A stretch of DNA of 17,742 bases from Thermoplasmata archaeon. GTDB taxonomy: Archaea; Thermoplasmatota; Thermoplasmata; Thermoplasmatales; Thermoplasmataceae. Location: contig JAJZAR010000019.1 in the NCBI GenBank assembly GCA_021799315.1, positions 1 to 17,742 on the forward strand. The letters are read 5' to 3'. The stretch's first letter is position 1, and each line of letters starts with the position of its first letter. This document shows positions 14,175 through 17,742 of the stretch, piece by piece. The translations under genes were made by a program, and so were the position numbers. Under the pieces are notes generated by a model. It ran no database searches. It saw only the letters and a list, made by a program, of their open reading frames with translations, and had not been told where the DNA came from.

Positions 14175-14289
14175 GGATTAAGTTAAATGTTTTTGTATTG
14201 GAGACACTGGAAGCCATAAAAGATTCATCATATATCCTGATTTTACAAGAGAAAGGTGAGCAAGTTAAGTAAAAAAGAAGAGAATTATG

Positions 14290-14308
14290 TGGCAGGAAGT
14301 CAAATATC
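14290..14308 (+). repeat. 19-bp direct copy of the tnpB element's 3' end (other copy 4129-4147)
   Basis: TGGCAGGAAGTCAAATATC occurs exactly at 4129-4147 and 14290-14308. At 4129 it forms the last codons of tnpB and the 3' arm of the presumed omega RNA hairpin. At 14290 it lies between tricorn and xerA with no tnpB. The 40-50 bases upstream also align loosely (GTGA.GCA.GTTAA blocks), so this is probably the worn remains of a right end. A minus-strand T-run at 14271-14276, about 66 bases after the tricorn stop, may serve as the tricorn terminator. Confidence 0.6.
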
Positions 14309-14341
14309 TAAGAATACCTGGGAAATGTGTATTTGGTATTT

Positions 14342-17300
14342 TTAGGCCTTCAAAATGCGCAGTGCTTCATCTAGCTGTGGATCCTTGCCTTCCGCAAATT
14401 CTTCAGGTTTCACTTCAACCGGAACAGTTGGATCTGTGCCGTAATTCTCTACCCCAAATCCTACATCGTTGAAATAGAAAGAATATTCTGGCTGTGTAAC
14501 AACCGTACCATCAATCAATGTTGAAATGGGGTTTATACCAACCACACCGCCCCAGGTTCTTGTGCCCACAAGTTCCCCAAGTTTCATGAGTTTCCATGAA
14601 TGACTGAATATATCGCCATCAGAACCAGCATATTCATTGGTTACGCAAACCATTTTTCCTGTGATACTGTATTGCGGATAGGGTTCTGGCTTTCCCCATC
14701 TCTGCACATCCTTCCCAATCTGTTTTCTGTTGAGCATCCCCAGAAGTATGCTGGATACGTGTCCACCCCCATTATATCTTACATCTACAATGAGATTTGG
14801 ATATTCTGTTTCCTGAGAAAGCAACCTGAAAAATTCTGCATATCCTGCGGGTCCCATGTCTGGAATATGAATATATCCACAGGTGCCCTTGCTTTTCTCA
14901 TGGACGTAGGCTCTTCTGTTTTCGACCCAGTCTCTGTACATAAGTTTCTTCTGGTTCTGCAGGAGTTTGACCACATGATCCTTTTCCACGCCATCATGAC
15001 TTTTAATGGAAATTACGGCAAGATCATCTCCCTTGTTGATCAGCAATTTGTGGAGATCCATAGCAGAGGTTACAGGAATACTGTCCAGTGCCATAATGTG
15101 ATCTCCTTCTTTCACGTCGACTCCAGATGCCTCTAGGGGAGATTTTTCTCCTTCATTTGCAGGATCGCCCCTGTAAATTTTTCTTATGATCACACCGTTT
15201 TCTGTATCTTCGAACATTGCTCCCAGCTTTCCTGAATTGAAGTAAGATACGTCGGTTATCTTTGAGGGTACCTCATAGGAGTGCGATGTACCAAGTTCGC
15301 CTTGCATTTTTTTGAGAAGGTCCGAAAGTTCAGAGCGTGTCTGAATGAGTGGAAGTAACTTCATATATTTCTCTTTCACCTCTTCCCAGTTCTTGAGTTT
15401 TTCAGGGTTCCAGTAGCCTTCCCTCATGAACTTCCATGTTTCATTGAGCATCTGTGAGAATTCACTGTAGGTATCTATGGATGCATGTATTGGTTTGAGA
15501 GAAAATTCTTTTTTAGAAAGATCGGACTCATCATTTCTCAGGTCCAGACCTGAAATGATTAACTTTCCTTCCATTTTAACCATCAACTTATCTCCCTTCT
15601 GCGAGATAGAAAAGTCTGAAACGCCGTGGCGGACGACCCTTTCCTGTCTTGTTGCCATGTCAAATTCCATAAGAGAAAATCTCCCCTTATCTGATGGCCC
15701 AAGAGAATAGTGTTTCATTGAACCTTCCACGTTAGTTTTTAGATAGAACGCCTTGCCTCTGGAGGAAACAATCTTCTCGTAAATACCCTGCTCTATTGGG
15801 AAAGCCTGAATTCTCTTTTCTATGCCGTCCAGATCGTAGGTGATTTTAACCTTTTCATCCTTTTCTTCAGGAAAAACTGGTAATTCCCCAAAGAAAGGGT
15901 TTTTAATATCCTTTGACAGAGTTGCAGTATATGGTTTGGCTATGGTCATGAACCCCAAGGAAAAGAATAATCTGTCATAGGTAGGGTCCAGATTCCTGTT
16001 TGATATAAAATTTAGATATTTCCCTGAGATATCAAAACTCGGAGAGTAATCTGAGGAAGTGTCGGAGGTTACATTTACCTTCTTTCCCGTGGATATTTCA
16101 TAAAGTCTGATCTGAGATCTTTCATTGGACACTGCAAAGGAGTATGCGATCAGCTTTCCATCGTGGCTTATATCAAAATCAGATAACCTTCCCGATGAAC
16201 TTTTTTCCACGACAGATATTTTGCCGTCATCAAGGTTCAAAATAAACATTTCATACCTGTTGTTTGTAAACACTACCTGCTTGGAATCGGGGACATTCTT
16301 CAATTTCAGGAGTATGCCCCTGTTCATTGGGAATTCCTTCAACAGTGAACCATTTCGTGAATAGGTGGTTATGCCGTCTTCACCTTTTATTTCAGAAATA
16401 CATGCAAATAGATCCTCTGAAACACGGGTTATTGCCCGGATTCTACCCTTGAATTCTCTGTTCAGATATATGGGATTACTCTTGCTTTTGCCCATAAGAA
16501 TCCCTCTACCACGAACAATTACACCTATATTTTCTTCATCAAAAATCTCCGGTACAGATGAGGAGCCAGTATCTATGTCTGGATTGATTACTTTGATCGT
16601 GTTCCTTTTTCCCTGAGCCTCAAGATTAATGTTCAGCTGCTTTGTTTCTCCATTCCCTATATTATATGTCCATAATTTTCCGGCAACAACAAAAATGAGA
16701 GTTTCGTCACAATGCCCCATGGTTCTTACTCCGAAAAAATCAAAGGTGGTCAATTGCTTCAAAATTTTATCGACCACACCATAGGAATATATGTTTGCCT
16801 CACCATCTTTGTCTGTTACGAAGTAGATGCGATCCTTGTACAGGTATTGAGAATGAACGCCTGTTTCTATGTCGAGTATGGGCTTAAATTCGTGGCTTCC
16901 CTTAGATTTGAACCACAATTTTCCTCTTGTTCCCCCTCTGTAATTCTTCCAATATGGCACTTCGAAGGTGTTCCTGCCCAGTAGAATCCCATCTGATGTT
17001 ATCTGAATCCTGTGTCCATAGCCGAACTTCTCCTGTGAAATTTTTCCAGTCTTAAGACTCAGGGAATAAAATTGTGTAGAACCTCTATGAGCTTCATAAA
17101 TATCACTATATATTATCAGTTCCTCATTATTTTTCCAACCAGCTATACCGGTACCCATGGATCCAAAAAATGTTACCTGTTTAAGGTTTTCACCATCAAG
17201 GCCACAGGTAAATATTTCACTAACCGTGCTTCCTGAACCTCGCAGTACTCGAAATGCAACCCCATTACCCTTTGGAAAAAATGAAGGATCGCTGATTACA

Positions 17301-17422
17301 CCCATATTGGATACTATTCTTCTGGTGTTAGAACCATCAAGATCCGAAATAAAAAGATCATCTTCCGCTACAAAACATATGTTATCCTTGCTGATACCGG
17401 GATTTGATATATAGAGACTCAT
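14342..17422 (-). CDS. tri: Tricorn protease
   Basis: 1026 residues; T. acidophilum tricorn is 1071. A giant hexameric cytosolic protease that trims proteasome-derived peptides to small products. Domain order fits: two N-terminal beta-propellers (roughly 1-280 and 285-640, many repeated strands such as FLSDLDGSNTR and YSPSFDISGKYLNF), a helical segment (about 645-715), a PDZ domain (about 730-822) and the C-terminal catalytic sandwich. Catalytic residues are all present: S713 and H714 (LGTSHSYE), nucleophile S934 in NEYAGSDGD, and E992 in GVENYGTDP. The spacings, 221 and 58 residues, match those of S745, S965 and E1023 in T. acidophilum (220 and 58). D905 (GKDVQRW) aligns with D936, the basic-P1 specificity residue. 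A TATA-like box 27 bases before ATG 17422 marks a leaderless start. No F1-F3 aminopeptidase factor is in the window. Confidence 0.96.
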   Translation of the reverse strand: MSLYISNPGISKDNICFVAEDDLFISDLDGSNTRRIVSNMGVISDPSFFPKGNGVAFRVLRGSGSTVSEIFTCGLDGENLKQVTFFGSMGTGIAGWKNNEELIIYSDIYEAHRGSTQFYSLSLKTGKISQEKFGYGHRIQITSDGILLGRNTFEVPYWKNYRGGTRGKLWFKSKGSHEFKPILDIETGVHSQYLYKDRIYFVTDKDGEANIYSYGVVDKILKQLTTFDFFGVRTMGHCDETLIFVVAGKLWTYNIGNGETKQLNINLEAQGKRNTIKVINPDIDTGSSSVPEIFDEENIGVIVRGRGILMGKSKSNPIYLNREFKGRIRAITRVSEDLFACISEIKGEDGITTYSRNGSLLKEFPMNRGILLKLKNVPDSKQVVFTNNRYEMFILNLDDGKISVVEKSSSGRLSDFDISHDGKLIAYSFAVSNERSQIRLYEISTGKKVNVTSDTSSDYSPSFDISGKYLNFISNRNLDPTYDRLFFSLGFMTIAKPYTATLSKDIKNPFFGELPVFPEEKDEKVKITYDLDGIEKRIQAFPIEQGIYEKIVSSRGKAFYLKTNVEGSMKHYSLGPSDKGRFSLMEFDMATRQERVVRHGVSDFSISQKGDKLMVKMEGKLIISGLDLRNDESDLSKKEFSLKPIHASIDTYSEFSQMLNETWKFMREGYWNPEKLKNWEEVKEKYMKLLPLIQTRSELSDLLKKMQGELGTSHSYEVPSKITDVSYFNSGKLGAMFEDTENGVIIRKIYRGDPANEGEKSPLEASGVDVKEGDHIMALDSIPVTSAMDLHKLLINKGDDLAVISIKSHDGVEKDHVVKLLQNQKKLMYRDWVENRRAYVHEKSKGTCGYIHIPDMGPAGYAEFFRLLSQETEYPNLIVDVRYNGGGHVSSILLGMLNRKQIGKDVQRWGKPEPYPQYSITGKMVCVTNEYAGSDGDIFSHSWKLMKLGELVGTRTWGGVVGINPISTLIDGTVVTQPEYSFYFNDVGFGVENYGTDPTVPVEVKPEEFAEGKDPQLDEALRILKA

Positions 17423-17444
17423 TAGGTTGTATAAGAGAAGAGTA

Positions 17445-17454
17445 CTTTAATCTT
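17445..17454 (-). promoter_or_regulatory. Probable TATA box of the tricorn gene
   Basis: Minus strand GATTAAAGTA, centred 27 bases before the ATG at 17422. Confidence 0.5.
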
Positions 17455-17602
17455 GGTTATAACGACATAATTACCAACTTATTTCTTTCATAAATTTTTT
17501 GAATTTAGATGAATATACTATGGATAGTGCTATCAATATTTTCCAATAAAGGAGGGAGTCACTTCTTAGTTGATTTTTTGCCATATAGTGTGTTGCACAA
17601 TA

Positions 17603-17661
17603 CCCCTGTATAGTGAAATACAGGGGAGTGATTGGTTTGTATGACACCAAAGCCAATCACT
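17603..17661 (+). repeat. Two adjacent perfect hairpins at the start of an insertion sequence
   Basis: Hairpin 1: CCCCTGTAT (17603-17611) pairs perfectly with ATACAGGGG (17618-17626) around a 6-base loop. Hairpin 2 follows with no gap: AGTGATTGG (17627-17635) pairs perfectly with CCAATCACT (17653-17661), extendable by three more pairs. The transposase ATG (17641) falls in the loop of hairpin 2, and the only GGAG-like sequence (17625-17628) is at the junction of the stems. Insertion sequences such as IS10 and IS200 hide the translation start in RNA structure to block read-through expression; this could do the same. Confidence 0.6.
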
Positions 17662-17742
17662 GCTGTAGGAAATAGAAGTACAAGAAGATATTGGATCGGT
17701 TCAAACAGGCGTTACGACAGATACAACAGATCACTCGTGAAC
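17641..17742 (+). CDS. IS5-like transposase, 5' part, cut by the window edge
   Basis: An open frame of 34 codons from ATG 17641 to the end of the window. The visible protein is very basic (NRSTRRYW, SNRRYDRY) and ends YDRYNRSLVN. The Y..YN.(S/A)LV.RG pattern is typical of the N-terminus of IS5/IS4-group DDE transposases, just ahead of a segment like lwid. That is recollection of family patterns, so the group is tentative; the DDE residues would lie outside the window. In-frame TTG 17632 is an alternative start, directly after a stop codon. The IS left terminal repeat must lie somewhere in 17470-17600, a stretch with no other gene I can support, but its partner is off the window. Confidence 0.55.
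   Translation, partial: MTPKPITAVGNRSTRRYWIGSNRRYDRYNRSLVN

Noticed and set aside
14175..14341. Search for a XerA dif site in the xerA-tricorn gap
   Set aside because: No 11-bp imperfect inverted arms with a 6-bp spacer were found; dif is often far from xerA.
17471..17656. Minus-strand 61-codon open frame after the tricorn promoter
   Set aside because: It runs through both hairpins and opposite the transposase start, and has no promoter or family resemblance.
1..17742. CRISPR arrays, rRNA, defence islands
   Set aside because: No regularly spaced repeats, no rRNA-like segments, and no restriction, toxin-antitoxin or defence gene that I recognise apart from TnpB.

Overview
The window is chromosomal DNA of an archaeon, very probably a member of the order Thermoplasmatales (Thermoplasma / Ferroplasma / Cuniculiplasma type). 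The main reasons are a full-length tricorn protease, an archaeal XerA recombinase, an archaeal XPD/Rad3 helicase, a short-chain (GGPP-type) prenyl synthase, base composition around 40% GC, and heavy use of AGA/AGG and ATA codons. Many genes have no Shine-Dalgarno sequence. Instead they have a TATA-like box about 22-30 nt upstream of the start codon, as expected for leaderless archaeal transcripts. The genus is inference only.

Layout. 37-1947: a small membrane protein (+), then the membrane protease HtpX and a multi-spanning membrane protein (both -). 2155-2874: AlaX, a tRNA-Ala editing enzyme (+). 3000-4160: an apparently intact TnpB of an IS200/IS605 (IS1341-like) element, with a probable omega RNA in its 3' part. 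4264-5445: a glycine C-acetyltransferase-type PLP enzyme (+). 5446-6656: a gene-poor stretch holding an 83-residue protein with an internal duplication, two copies of a TATA/hairpin module, an 18-bp perfect palindrome, and the decayed remains of a tnpA (IS200-type) transposase on the minus strand. 6657-8740: a sugar nucleotidyltransferase (+) facing a GNAT/metallo-beta-lactamase pair (-). 8781-11365: a TPR protein and XPD helicase operon (-) with a 4-base overlap. 11500-13305: RNase HII (-) and the prenyl diphosphate synthase (+), divergent. 13302-14174: XerA (-). 14342-17422: tricorn protease (-). 17603-17742: the left part of a second insertion sequence, with two adjacent perfect hairpins and the 5' end of an IS5-like transposase gene cut by the window edge.

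The host genes are mostly housekeeping: protein quality control (HtpX, tricorn), nucleic-acid maintenance (XPD, RNase HII, XerA), translation fidelity (AlaX), membrane-lipid precursor synthesis, amino-acid metabolism and sugar activation. The unusual content is the layering of mobile-element traces. These are one intact tnpB, one tnpA pseudogene, a 19-bp orphan copy of the tnpB element's 3' end ten kilobases away beside tricorn, and a new IS at the right edge. I found no CRISPR array, rRNA or tRNA, and no multi-gene system that I can defend as new.
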